From DASZJY01 sp036260255 (lineage in GTDB: Bacteria; Actinomycetota; Acidimicrobiia; Acidimicrobiales; AC-14): a stretch of DNA of 24,087 bases. Below are positions 6,836-16,064 of the stretch, one piece after another (position 1 is the first letter of the stretch; every line of letters begins with the position of its first letter). The stretch is from assembly GCA_036260255.1 (NCBI GenBank), contig DATAAF010000055.1:1-24087 (forward strand), written 5' to 3'. The notes beneath the pieces are model-generated. The model made no database searches, had not been told where the DNA came from, and was given only the letters and a program-made list of their open reading frames with translations. The translations under genes were made by a program, and so were the position numbers.

Positions 6836-6839
<4 letters not shown>
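6468..6839 (-). CDS. DUF3467 family small protein
   Basis: The 123-residue protein starts at GTG 6839, which overlaps the TGA of pepN (GTGA), so translation is probably coupled. Residues 1-20 are a Gly/Pro/Gln linker with PQP repeats. Residues about 22-110 match the DUF3467 pattern: GVYANFLSVWHAEHDFTLDF, then a hydrophobic basic strand (VVARVKIPLTVAEDVLRAL) and NVTRYEDVAGRI. The family has no established function; members are small cytosolic proteins of about 100 residues. The coupling to an aminopeptidase is the only functional hint. A much longer reading frame continues upstream but is antisense-like shadow within pepN. Confidence 0.8.
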
Positions 6840-9355
<2,516 letters not shown>

Positions 9356-9361
9356 CCGCTC

Positions 9362-9390
9362 AGTATGGCCGCCCCCCGCCCGGGTACCCT
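9362..9390. promoter_or_regulatory. Compact divergent promoter between pepN and the pimA-like gene
   Basis: Only 41 bp separate the two start codons. On the plus strand TACCCT (9385-9390) lies 6 nt before GTG 9397. On the minus strand CATACT (9367-9362) lies 6 nt before ATG 9355. Both spacings predict transcription beginning at the start codon. Any -35 of one promoter must overlap the -10 region of the other. Confidence 0.45.
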
Positions 9391-9396
9391 CGTCTC

Positions 9397-10488
9397 GTGC
9401 GCGTCGGGCTGGTCTGCCCCTACAGCCTCTCCCTTCCGGGCGGGGTGCAGGGGCAGGTGCGGGGCCTGGCCCGGTCGATCCGAAAGCTGGGGCACGAGGC
9501 CCGGGTGCTGGGTCCGTGCGACGGGCCGCCACCGGAGGTGGGCGTCATCCCCCTCGGGAACACCCTCGCCACCCTCGCCAACGGGTCGGTCGCACCCCTC
9601 GCTCCGGACCTGCCCTGTGTCCTGCGCACGATGCGCGCCCTCGAAGACGAGGACTTCGACGTGCTGCACCTGCACGAGCCCCTCGCGCCGGGCCCCACCC
9701 TGACCAGCCTCGTGCTCTCGCCGGCGCCCACGGTGGCCACTTTCCACGCCGCCGGCACGAGCGCCGCCTACCGCTGGCTGCGCCCCCTCGCCCGGTGGCT
9801 GGGGCGGCGGCTCACCGTGCGCTGCGCAGTGTCCGAGGACGCCCGGGAGATGGCCGAGAGGGCCCTCGGCGGCGAATACGTCGTGCTGTACAACGGGATC
9901 GACGTCGAGTGGTTCGCCAAGGCGACGCCGTGGCCCACCGCTGGGCCCACGGTGGCCTTCGTGAGCCGCCACGAGGAGCGCAAGGGGCTGGACGTGCTCC
10001 TGGCGGCGCTGGCCCACCTGCCCGAGGACGTGCGCCTCTGGGTCGCGAGCGACGGCCCGGAGACGGCCCGCCTCCAGGCCCAGGTGGCGGATGACCCCCG
10101 GGTCGAGTGGCTCGGCCGCCTCACCGAGGAGGAGAAGGCCCAGCGCATCCGGGGAGCCGACGTGCTGTGCGCCCCCTCGTTGCGGGGCGAGTCGTTCGGC
10201 ATGGTCCTGCTCGAGGGCATGGCCGCCCGCAAGCCGGTGGTCGCCAGTGACCTCCCCGGCTACCGCAACGTCGGGCGGCACGGGCGGGAGGCCCTCCTCG
10301 TCCCGCCCGGCGACGCCAAGGCCCTCGCCCGGGCGATGATCGAAGTGCTCGAGGACCCGTCCCTCGCCGCCACCCTCGTGGCGGGGGGCGAGGCCCGCGC
10401 CGCCGAGTTCTCCATGGACCGGCTGGCCGAGCGCTACCTCGACCTCTACGAGGTCGCCCGCGCCCGGCAGGGCCGGGTGGCCGTCTAG
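9397..10488 (+). CDS. pimA: GT4 glycosyltransferase, PimA-like (phosphatidyl-myo-inositol mannosyltransferase)
   Basis: The 363-residue protein is a two-domain GT-B enzyme. Residues 1-20 (MRVGLVCPYSLSLPGGVQGQ) match the start of actinobacterial PimA with its GGVQ nucleotide-sugar loop. HLHEPLAPG and ATFHAAGTSAAYRWL follow in the N-terminal domain. In the C-terminal domain are VSRHEERKGLDVLL, RGESFGMVLLEGMAARKPVVASDLPGYR (the E-x7-E type donor site) and GREALLVPPGD. PimA transfers mannose from GDP-mannose to phosphatidylinositol on the inner face of the membrane. The acceptor here is inferred from similarity; no other PIM pathway gene is in the window. The start is GTG 9397, apparently leaderless. 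The stop TAG lies in CTAG shared with the convergent lipoprotein gene. Confidence 0.85.
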   Translation: MRVGLVCPYSLSLPGGVQGQVRGLARSIRKLGHEARVLGPCDGPPPEVGVIPLGNTLATLANGSVAPLAPDLPCVLRTMRALEDEDFDVLHLHEPLAPGPTLTSLVLSPAPTVATFHAAGTSAAYRWLRPLARWLGRRLTVRCAVSEDAREMAERALGGEYVVLYNGIDVEWFAKATPWPTAGPTVAFVSRHEERKGLDVLLAALAHLPEDVRLWVASDGPETARLQAQVADDPRVEWLGRLTEEEKAQRIRGADVLCAPSLRGESFGMVLLEGMAARKPVVASDLPGYRNVGRHGREALLVPPGDAKALARAMIEVLEDPSLAATLVAGGEARAAEFSMDRLAERYLDLYEVARARQGRVAV

Positions 10489-11135
10489 GAGCTCCGGACG
10501 TCGATCACCAGCCGGGCGGGCGCGCCCAGGGCGGTGACCTTGAAGGGGGCCCGGGTGGAGGTCCCGACGACCCACGTCAGCTGGCCCTCGAAGTCGCCGA
10601 CCCTGACGACCTCCGTCACCACCGTCCCGTCGCGGGGGCGGAGTCGATCGGGCCCGGTGTAGGTCATCCGCACGCCCGCGGCGGAGACCTCGGCGCCGCT
10701 CGCGGGTGACATGCGGACCTCGAGCATCGCCGCTCCGGCGACCGCCACCTCCTTGCCCGAGCCGTCCTCCCGGACCGGCCGCTCCACGTACTCGACCTTG
10801 TAGCCGGGAAGGTCGGCGACGAACTCGAACACCACCCGGTCGAACCCCTGCTGGCCCGCCGCCCGCACCGCCCGCAACAGGGCGGGCTCTCCCGGCGCCG
10901 GTGCCGGCGCCGACACCGGCCCCCGCGTGAAGTCCCCGGCCGCCGTCGCGTCCGCGGTGGGCGCGGGCGCCGGTGAGGGTCCCGGCGGCGACGCGGTCGT
11001 GGTGGCCGCCGCCGCCGTGGTCGACGTCGTCAAGGGCACGCCGACGACCACGCCGTCGTCGTCGGACCCCGAGCCGCAGGCGGTGAGCAGGGCGGCCGCG
11101 CCGGCGAGCAGACGGATGGCGCGGCGGCCGGGCAC
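10485..11135 (-). CDS. Lipoprotein with AMIN-like domain
   Basis: From GTG 11135 the protein has 216 residues. It starts with a basic stretch, a hydrophobic core and the lipobox LTAC (C20), so it is probably lipid-anchored on the outer face of the cytoplasmic membrane. Residues about 21-80 are a Thr/Ala/Pro-rich spacer. Residues about 85-216 resemble the AMIN-like domain found in actinobacterial exported proteins: AGQQGFDRVVFEFVADLPGYKVEYV near the start, GDFEGQLTWVVGT and a terminal PARLVIDVRSS strand. The family may bind cell-wall polymers; this is inference. A longer frame to 11366 would overlap lemA and add no sensible sequence. TACCGT lies 6 nt before the GTG. The stop shares CTAG with pimA. 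Confidence 0.8.
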   Translation of the reverse strand: MPGRRAIRLLAGAAALLTACGSGSDDDGVVVGVPLTTSTTAAAATTTASPPGPSPAPAPTADATAAGDFTRGPVSAPAPAPGEPALLRAVRAAGQQGFDRVVFEFVADLPGYKVEYVERPVREDGSGKEVAVAGAAMLEVRMSPASGAEVSAAGVRMTYTGPDRLRPRDGTVVTEVVRVGDFEGQLTWVVGTSTRAPFKVTALGAPARLVIDVRSS

Positions 11136-11141
11136 GAAGCC

Positions 11142-11168
11142 ACGGTAGTTGCGCGCCCTCCCTAAGAT
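11142..11168. promoter_or_regulatory. Compact divergent promoter between the AMIN-like lipoprotein gene and lemA
   Basis: The start codons are 42 bp apart. The minus strand has TACCGT (11147-11142) 6 nt before GTG 11135. The plus strand has TAAGAT (11163-11168) 9 nt before ATG 11178. Both fit TANNNT, and neither start has a clear Shine-Dalgarno. Confidence 0.45.
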
Positions 11169-11177
11169 GAGCGCCGC

Positions 11178-11729
11178 ATGGTCCTGGTCATCGTCCTCGT
11201 CGCGGTGGCAGTGCTGCTGCTCCTGTACGTGGTCGTCACCTACAACGGCCTCGTACGTGCCCGCAACCGCGTCGAGAACGCCTGGGCGCAGATCGACGTC
11301 CAGCTCCGCCGTCGCTACGACCTCATCCCCAACCTGGTGGAGACCGTCAAGGGCTACGCCACCCATGAGCGGGAGACGTTCCAGCGCGTCACCGAAGCGC
11401 GGACGGCCGCCATCAATGCGTCGGGCGTGGGCGAGCAGGCGCAGGCCGAGAGCATGATCACCGGCGCGCTGAAGTCCCTGTTCGCGGTGGCCGAGGCCTA
11501 TCCGGACCTGGAGGCCAACGAGAACTTCCTCGAGCTGCAGGAGGAGCTCTCCGGCACGGAGGGCCGCATCGCCTACGCCCGCCAGTTCTACAACGACTCG
11601 GTGCTGCGGCTGAACACCAAGATCGAAACCTTCCCCACCAACGTGATCGCCAACGCCTTCAACTTCGAGCAGCGGGAGTACTTCGAGGCCGACGACACGT
11701 CTCGGGGGCCGGTCTCCGTGCAGTTCTGA
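11178..11729 (+). CDS. lemA: LemA family protein
   Basis: The 183-residue protein has the normal family length. Residues 2-21 are one membrane segment (VLVIVLVAVAVLLLLYVVV), with the C-terminal helical domain predicted outside or facing the partner protease. Conserved family phrases are YNGLVRARNRVENAWAQIDV, LRRRYDLIPNLVETVKGYA, HERETFQRVTEAR, LFAVAEAYPDLEANENF and GRIAYARQFYNDSV, ending with FPTNVIANAFNFEQREYFE. LemA proteins have no fixed biochemical function but are regularly found beside M48 proteases of the HtpX type, as here: the protease gene begins 32 nt downstream. The start is ATG 11178, behind TAAGAT, with no Shine-Dalgarno. Confidence 0.93.
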   Translation: MVLVIVLVAVAVLLLLYVVVTYNGLVRARNRVENAWAQIDVQLRRRYDLIPNLVETVKGYATHERETFQRVTEARTAAINASGVGEQAQAESMITGALKSLFAVAEAYPDLEANENFLELQEELSGTEGRIAYARQFYNDSVLRLNTKIETFPTNVIANAFNFEQREYFEADDTSRGPVSVQF

Positions 11730-11751
11730 GGCCCGGCGTCCCCGCTGGCTC

Positions 11752-11764
11752 GGAGCCCCTCCTG
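11752..11764 (+). promoter_or_regulatory. Ribosome binding site and CTG start codon of the htpX-like gene
   Basis: GGAG at 11752-11755 is followed by a 6-nt spacer and CTG (11762-11764). From this CTG the protein begins LYEQISANKRRSALLVAGF, the conserved N-terminus of these proteases, where homologues have MYEQI. No ATG, GTG or TTG exists in frame between the lemA stop and GTG 11822. Confidence 0.65.
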
Positions 11765-12670
11765 TACGAGCAGATCTCCGCCAACAAGCGCCGCTCGGCC
11801 CTCCTCGTTGCCGGGTTCGTCGTGCTCGTGCTGGCGATGGCGTGGGTGGTGGACCTCCTCGTCGGCTACGGCGCGGCGGGGCTGGTCGTCGCCCTGGTCC
11901 TGGTCGGCATCACCACGTTCGTGGGCTGGTGGAAGTCCGACGCCATCGCCCTGGCCATGAGCCACGCCCGGCCCGCCGACCCGGCGCAGTACGCCCGGCT
12001 CCACAACCTGGTCGAGGGGCTGTGCATCGCCGCCGGGCTCCCGAAGCCCCGGGTGTACGTCATCGACGACCCCGCCCCCAACGCCTTCGCCACCGGGCGC
12101 GACCCCCGCCACGCGGCGGTGGCGGTGACGACCGGGCTGCTCGAGAAGATGAGCCGCATCGAGCTCGAGGGCGTCCTCGCCCACGAGCTGAGCCACGTGA
12201 AGAACTACGACACCCTGGCCTCGACCCTCGCCGTCACGTTCGTCGGCGTCATCACCCTGCTCGCCGACTTCGCCCTGCGGTTCCTGTGGTGGGGCGGGCC
12301 CCGCCACCGCAACGACAGCAGCGGCGGTCGGGGCCCGTTCGCCATCCTCGGGATCTTCGGGTTCGTCCTCCTGCTGGTCGCCCCCCTCGCCGCCAAGGTC
12401 ATGCAGTTCGCGGTGAGCCGGCGGCGGGAGACCCTCGCCGACTTCACCGGCGTGTCGCTGACCCGTTACCCCCCCGGCCTCATCTCCGCCCTGGAGAAGC
12501 TCAAGACGGACACCACCGTCGTCCACTCGGGCTCCCGGGCCACCGCCCATCTGTGGCTGGAGTCGCCATTGGCTCGCACCCCGGAGGAAGGTCGCCTAGC
12601 GTGGCTGAACCGCCTGTTCGACACCCACCCTCCTCTGGAGGAGCGCATCCAGGCCCTGAAGGAGCTCTGA
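11762..12670 (+). CDS. htpX: M48 family membrane metalloprotease (HtpX-like)
   Basis: From CTG 11762 the protein has 302 residues; from the next conventional start, GTG 11822, it would have 282 and lose most of the first membrane segment. The zinc motif HELSH (GVLAHELSHVKNYD) lies near residue 140, with the later glutamate in SRRRETLADFTG. Membrane segments are at about 15-35 and 37-55, then two more around 160-180 and 195-220. HtpX-type proteases degrade misfolded membrane proteins with the active site facing the cytosol. The C-terminus has the family ending FDTHPPLEERIQAL. It is preceded by lemA and followed after 2 nt by the DUF3048 lipoprotein gene, so the three are probably co-transcribed. 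Confidence 0.9.
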   Translation: MYEQISANKRRSALLVAGFVVLVLAMAWVVDLLVGYGAAGLVVALVLVGITTFVGWWKSDAIALAMSHARPADPAQYARLHNLVEGLCIAAGLPKPRVYVIDDPAPNAFATGRDPRHAAVAVTTGLLEKMSRIELEGVLAHELSHVKNYDTLASTLAVTFVGVITLLADFALRFLWWGGPRHRNDSSGGRGPFAILGIFGFVLLLVAPLAAKVMQFAVSRRRETLADFTGVSLTRYPPGLISALEKLKTDTTVVHSGSRATAHLWLESPLARTPEEGRLAWLNRLFDTHPPLEERIQALKEL

Positions 12671-12672
12671 AC

Positions 12673-13686
12673 GTGAGCCAACGACGCCTGTCCACCCGAC
12701 GCCTGCTGGCCGCCCTGTCGTGCGTCGTCGCCCTGGTCGCCGGCTGCTCGGGCGACGACGACGAGGCGGCGGCGCCCCCGCCCGCCCCTACAACCACCCT
12801 CCCGCCCAACACCTACCCGCTGTCGGGCCGGCCGATCGACGACCCGGCCAAGGCGGCCCGAGCGGCGCTGTCGGTCAAGATCGACAACAACTCGGCCTCC
12901 CGCCCGCAGGCCGGCATCGACAAGGCCGACGTCATCTACGAGGAGTTCACCGAGGGGATCACCCGCTTCGTCGTGGTGTTCCACTCCACCGACGCCGACC
13001 CGGTGGGGCCGGTGCGCTCGATCCGGCCCGCCGACCCGGTGATCATCTTCCCGCTGAGCGGGGTCTTCGCCTTCTCGGGCGGCTCGCCGGCGATCCGCTC
13101 GCTCGTGCCTCCGGGCGTCTTCACCGTCGTCGACGAGAACTCGACCGACGTCATGAGGCGGCGCTCGGGGCGGTCGGCGCCCTACAACCTGTACTCGACC
13201 ACCCAGGGCCTGTTCGGGAAGGCGCCCGGCCCGAAGCCCCCGCCCCGGCTGGCCGAGTTCCTCGCGCGGGGCACGCCGTTCGGTGGCGCCGGAGCGGTGC
13301 CGGCGACCAGGATCAACCTGCCCGCCGCGCCCGGCGTCAGCGCCGGCTACGAGTGGGACGCCGCCGCCGGCGGGTGGAAGCGCTCGACCGACGGCCGTCC
13401 CCACGCCCTCGAGGGGGGCGCCCAGCTGGCGCCCAACAACGTGATCGTGCAGTTCGCGCCCTACTCCCGCTTCTCGGGCGACAGCAAGGTGCAGTACCCC
13501 GAGGTCATCGGATCGGGCGAGGCGTGGGTGTTCGCCGGAGGGCAGGTCGTCAAGGGCAGGTGGGCCAAGGCCGGTCCCGGCGACGTCACCGCCTTCACCG
13601 ACTCGGCGGGGGCTCCGATCAAGCTGCCCCCGGGCCAGACGCTCGTCCACCTCATCGAACCCGGCTCCACCGTGACCGTCACCTGA
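12673..13686 (+). CDS. DUF3048 domain lipoprotein
   Basis: From GTG 12673 the protein has 337 residues. It starts with a basic stretch and hydrophobic core ending in the lipobox VAGC (C25), then an acidic/Pro/Thr linker to about residue 45. The DUF3048 N-terminal domain follows, with PLSGRPID, SVKIDNNSASRPQAGIDKADVI, YEEFTEGITRFVVVFHS, and DPVGPVRSIRPADPVI. The C-terminal domain has LAPNNVIVQFAPY and GEAWVFAGGQVVKGRWAK, ending GQTLVHLIEPGSTVTV. This is the YerB-like family of exported proteins, function unknown. The gene begins 2 nt after the protease stop, so it belongs to that operon. A hairpin directly after its stop suggests the operon ends here. Confidence 0.88.
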   Translation: MSQRRLSTRRLLAALSCVVALVAGCSGDDDEAAAPPPAPTTTLPPNTYPLSGRPIDDPAKAARAALSVKIDNNSASRPQAGIDKADVIYEEFTEGITRFVVVFHSTDADPVGPVRSIRPADPVIIFPLSGVFAFSGGSPAIRSLVPPGVFTVVDENSTDVMRRRSGRSAPYNLYSTTQGLFGKAPGPKPPPRLAEFLARGTPFGGAGAVPATRINLPAAPGVSAGYEWDAAAGGWKRSTDGRPHALEGGAQLAPNNVIVQFAPYSRFSGDSKVQYPEVIGSGEAWVFAGGQVVKGRWAKAGPGDVTAFTDSAGAPIKLPPGQTLVHLIEPGSTVTVT

Positions 13687-13687
13687 G

Positions 13688-13709
13688 CCGGGCCCGCAAG
13701 AGGGCCGGG
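13688..13709 (+). terminator. Candidate terminator hairpin after the DUF3048 gene
   Basis: CCGGGCCC (13688-13695) and GGGCCGGG (13702-13709) pair with one mismatch around the loop GCAAGA, beginning 1 nt after the TGA. There is no T-run, as usual for GC-rich actinobacterial hairpins. Confidence 0.5.
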
Positions 13710-13727
13710 CACCGGCCGGCCCGCCGG

Positions 13728-13733
13728 TACCAT
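13728..13733 (+). promoter_or_regulatory. Putative -10 box (TACCAT) of pdxS
   Basis: TACCAT fits TANNNT. It lies 6 nt before an in-frame GTG (13740) and 24 nt before ATG 13758, so transcription probably starts at or near 13740. Confidence 0.45.
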
Positions 13734-13757
13734 GGCCCCGTGGACGGAGGGCGCACG

Positions 13758-14627
13758 ATGGGCACCGACCGGGTGAAGCGCGGCCTGGCCGAGATGCTCA
13801 AGGGCGGCGTCATCATGGACGTGGTGACGCCCGACCAGGCCCGGCTGGCCGAGTCGGCCGGGGCGGTGGCCGTCATGGCCCTCGAGCGGGTGCCCGCCGA
13901 CATCCGCCGCGACGGCGGAGTGGCCCGCATGAGCGATCCCGCCATGATCGAGGGCATCAAGGCGGCGGTCACCATCCCGGTCATGGCCAAGGCCCGCATC
14001 GGCCACTTCGCCGAGGCCCAGGTGCTGGAGGCGCTCGGCGTCGACTTCGTCGACGAGAGCGAGGTGCTGACGCCGGCCGACGAGGCCCACCACATCGACA
14101 AGTGGGCGTTCACCGTGCCGTTCGTGTGCGGCGCCACCAACCTGGGCGAGGCCCTGCGCCGCATCTCCGAGGGGGCGGCCATGATCCGCTCCAAGGGCGA
14201 GGCGGGCACCGGCGACGTCAAGGAGGCCGTTCGCCACCTGCGCTCGATCACCGGGGACATCCGGGCCCTGACCCAGGCCGACCAGGCCGAGCGCTACCAC
14301 TGGGCCAAGCAGCTCCAGGCGCCGGTGCCGCTGGTCAACGAGGTGGCCGACGCCGGCCACCTGCCTGTGCCGCTGTTCTGCGCCGGGGGCATCGCCACCC
14401 CGGCCGACGCCGCCCTCGTCATGCAGCTCGGCGCCGAGGCGGTCTTCGTCGGCTCGGGCATCTTCAAAAGCGCCGACCCCGAGGCGACGGCGAAGGCCAT
14501 CGTCGAGGCCACCGCCCACTACAAGGACGCCGGGATCGTCGCCAAGGTGAGCCGGGGCCTGGGCCAGCCGATGCGCGGCGAGGAGGCGGGCGCGGTCGCC
14601 GTGCGCCTGGCCGAGCGGGGTTGGTAG
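13758..14627 (+). CDS. pdxS: Pyridoxal 5'-phosphate synthase, lyase subunit PdxS
   Basis: The 289-residue protein is the PLP synthase subunit that condenses ribose 5-phosphate, glyceraldehyde 3-phosphate and ammonia. It is a cytosolic TIM barrel forming dodecamers with PdxT. Highly conserved blocks are KRGLAEMLKGGVIMDVVT, VMALERVPADIR, IPVMAKARIGHFAEAQ with the first catalytic lysine region, LGVDFVDESEVLTPADEAHH, FVCGATNLGEALRRI, MIRSKGEAGTG with the second lysine, FCAGGIATPADAA and FVGSGIFKS. ATG 13758 has GGAGG 7 nt upstream. An in-frame GTG at 13740 adds six residues and could be used from a leaderless transcript. pdxT follows after 24 nt. Confidence 0.97.
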   Translation: MGTDRVKRGLAEMLKGGVIMDVVTPDQARLAESAGAVAVMALERVPADIRRDGGVARMSDPAMIEGIKAAVTIPVMAKARIGHFAEAQVLEALGVDFVDESEVLTPADEAHHIDKWAFTVPFVCGATNLGEALRRISEGAAMIRSKGEAGTGDVKEAVRHLRSITGDIRALTQADQAERYHWAKQLQAPVPLVNEVADAGHLPVPLFCAGGIATPADAALVMQLGAEAVFVGSGIFKSADPEATAKAIVEATAHYKDAGIVAKVSRGLGQPMRGEEAGAVAVRLAERGW

Positions 14628-14651
14628 GGGCCGTGCGGGCGGTGCCTCCAG

Positions 14652-15245
14652 GTGAGCGGGTTGAAGGTCGGCGTCCTCGGCCTGCAGGGCGCCTCGGCTC
14701 GCCACGCTGAGGCCCTGGGCGCGCTCGGCGCCCACCCCGTCGACGTCCGCGCGGCCGAGGACCTGGCCGGCGTGGAGGCTCTGGTGATCCCGGGAGGCGA
14801 GTCGACCACCATGTCCCGGCTGCTCGACACGTCGGGCCTCTTCGAGCCGGTCGCCGAGCGGCTGGCCGACGGCATGCCGGCGTTCGGCACCTGCGCGGGG
14901 ATGATCCTGCTCGCCGCCGACGTCCTCGACGGGCGGCCCGACCAGCGCACGTTCGGGGCGGTCGACGTCGCCGTGCGCCGCAACGCCTTCGGCCGCCAGG
15001 TCGACTCCTTCGAGACGACCCTCGACGTCGCCGGGCTGCCCGGAGGCGGGTTCCCCGCCACGTTCATCCGCGCGCCCGTCGTCGAGCGCGTGGGGGAGGG
15101 AGTCGAGGTGCTGGCCATCGTGGACGGCCCCGACGGCAACTCCCGGCCGGTGCTGTGCCGCCAGGGCCCGCTGCTGGTGGCGGCGTTCCATCCCGAGCTG
15201 TCCGACGACCTGCGCCTGCACGAGCTCTTCCTCGCGGCCGCCTGA
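14652..15245 (+). CDS. pdxT: Pyridoxal 5'-phosphate synthase, glutaminase subunit PdxT
   Basis: The 197-residue protein is a class-I glutamine amidotransferase that hydrolyses glutamine and channels ammonia to PdxS. The nucleophile is C81 in FGTCAGMI, and the rest of the triad is H180 and E182 in AAFHPEL. The oxyanion and substrate region IPGGESTTMSRLL is intact, as is the N-terminal VGVLGLQGA strand. The start could be GTG 14652 or TTG 14661; the latter has AGGTGAG just upstream. GTG is kept because some actinobacterial homologues carry a short N-terminal extension. Confidence 0.95.
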   Translation: MSGLKVGVLGLQGASARHAEALGALGAHPVDVRAAEDLAGVEALVIPGGESTTMSRLLDTSGLFEPVAERLADGMPAFGTCAGMILLAADVLDGRPDQRTFGAVDVAVRRNAFGRQVDSFETTLDVAGLPGGGFPATFIRAPVVERVGEGVEVLAIVDGPDGNSRPVLCRQGPLLVAAFHPELSDDLRLHELFLAAA

Positions 15246-15258
15246 AAGGAGCCACCCG

Positions 15259-16008
15259 ATGTCCGGTCATTCGAAGTGGGCGACGATCAAGCACCGCAAG
15301 GGGGCGGTGGACAAGGCCCGGGGCAAGCTCTTCGCCAAGCTGATCCGCCAGGTGGAGGTGGCGGCGCGCGAGGGCGGCGGCGACCCGGAGTCGAACGCCA
15401 CCCTGCGCACGATGTTCCAGAAGGCACGAGACGCCTCGGTGCCGCTCGACACCATCGACCGGGCCATCAAGCGGGGCACCGGCGAGCTGGACGGAGTGCG
15501 CTACGAGGTGGTCACCTACGAGGGCTACGCGCCGTGCGGGGTGGCCGTCTTCGTCGAGTGCCTCACCGACAACCGCAACCGCACCGGCGCCGAGATCCGG
15601 TCCATCTTCTCCAAGAACGGCGGGTCGACCGCCGAACCGGGCGCGGTGGCGTGGCAGTTCCACCGCAAGGGCGTGATCGTCGCCCGCAAGACGGACGACG
15701 ACGACGAGTTCATGCTGGCCGCCCTGGAGGCGGGGGCGGAGGACATGGAGGACCAGGGCGACACCTGGCAGGTGACCACCGCCCCGGGCGACCTGACGGG
15801 CGTCCGGGCGGGGCTCGAGGCGGCAGGGATCGTCGTGGAGTCGGCCGACCTCAGCCTCATTCCCACGACGACCGTGGCTCTCGAGTCGGAGGCCGACGCC
15901 CGCAAGGTCCTCCGCCTGATCGACCTCCTCGAGGACCACGACGACGTGCAGGCGGTGTACGCCAACTTCGACGTCCCCGACGAGCTGCTGCAGACCGTCG
16001 AGGCCTGA
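15259..16008 (+). CDS. yebC: YebC/PmpR/TACO1 family protein
   Basis: The 249-residue protein has the usual family length and begins MSGHSKWATIKHRKGAVDKARGK without the first domain being altered. Other conserved blocks are LFAKLIRQVEVAAREGGGDPE, PLDTIDRAIKRGTGE, YEGYAPCGVAVFVECLTDNRNRT and FSKNGGSTAEPGAVAWQF. YebC proteins were described as DNA-binding transcriptional regulators, and TACO1-type members help ribosomes translate difficult sequences; which role applies here is not decided by sequence. A strong AAAGGAG lies 7 nt before ATG 15259. It sits between pdxT (13-nt gap) and ruvC, the usual actinobacterial position. Confidence 0.96.
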   Translation: MSGHSKWATIKHRKGAVDKARGKLFAKLIRQVEVAAREGGGDPESNATLRTMFQKARDASVPLDTIDRAIKRGTGELDGVRYEVVTYEGYAPCGVAVFVECLTDNRNRTGAEIRSIFSKNGGSTAEPGAVAWQFHRKGVIVARKTDDDDEFMLAALEAGAEDMEDQGDTWQVTTAPGDLTGVRAGLEAAGIVVESADLSLIPTTTVALESEADARKVLRLIDLLEDHDDVQAVYANFDVPDELLQTVEA

Positions 16009-16042
16009 CCCCACCATCCCCGTCCGGCGGCGCCTCGTGCGC

Positions 16043-16048
16043 TAGCCT
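16043..16048 (+). promoter_or_regulatory. Putative -10 box (TAGCCT) of the ruv operon
   Basis: TAGCCT fits TANNNT and ends 9 nt before ATG 16058, directly upstream of the SOS-box-like sequence. No Shine-Dalgarno precedes ruvC, so a leaderless start is likely. Confidence 0.45.
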
Positions 16049-16050
16049 TG

Positions 16051-16064
16051 CGAACGGATGTTCG
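16051..16064. promoter_or_regulatory. LexA/SOS-box-like operator spanning the ruvC start codon
   Basis: CGAACGGATGTTCG has the form CGAAC-N4-GTTCG, the core of the Gram-positive/actinobacterial LexA box (GAAC-N4-GTTC). The ATG of ruvC (16058-16060) begins inside the 4-nt spacer. The site lies just downstream of the -10 box, where bound LexA would block initiation. SOS control of ruv genes is known in other bacteria; here it is inference from the motif. Confidence 0.65.

Noticed and set aside
9356..9532. N-terminal extension of pepN to 9532
   Set aside because: It adds a Pro/Ala/Arg low-complexity leader antisense to the pimA-like gene; ATG 9355 gives the normal family length.
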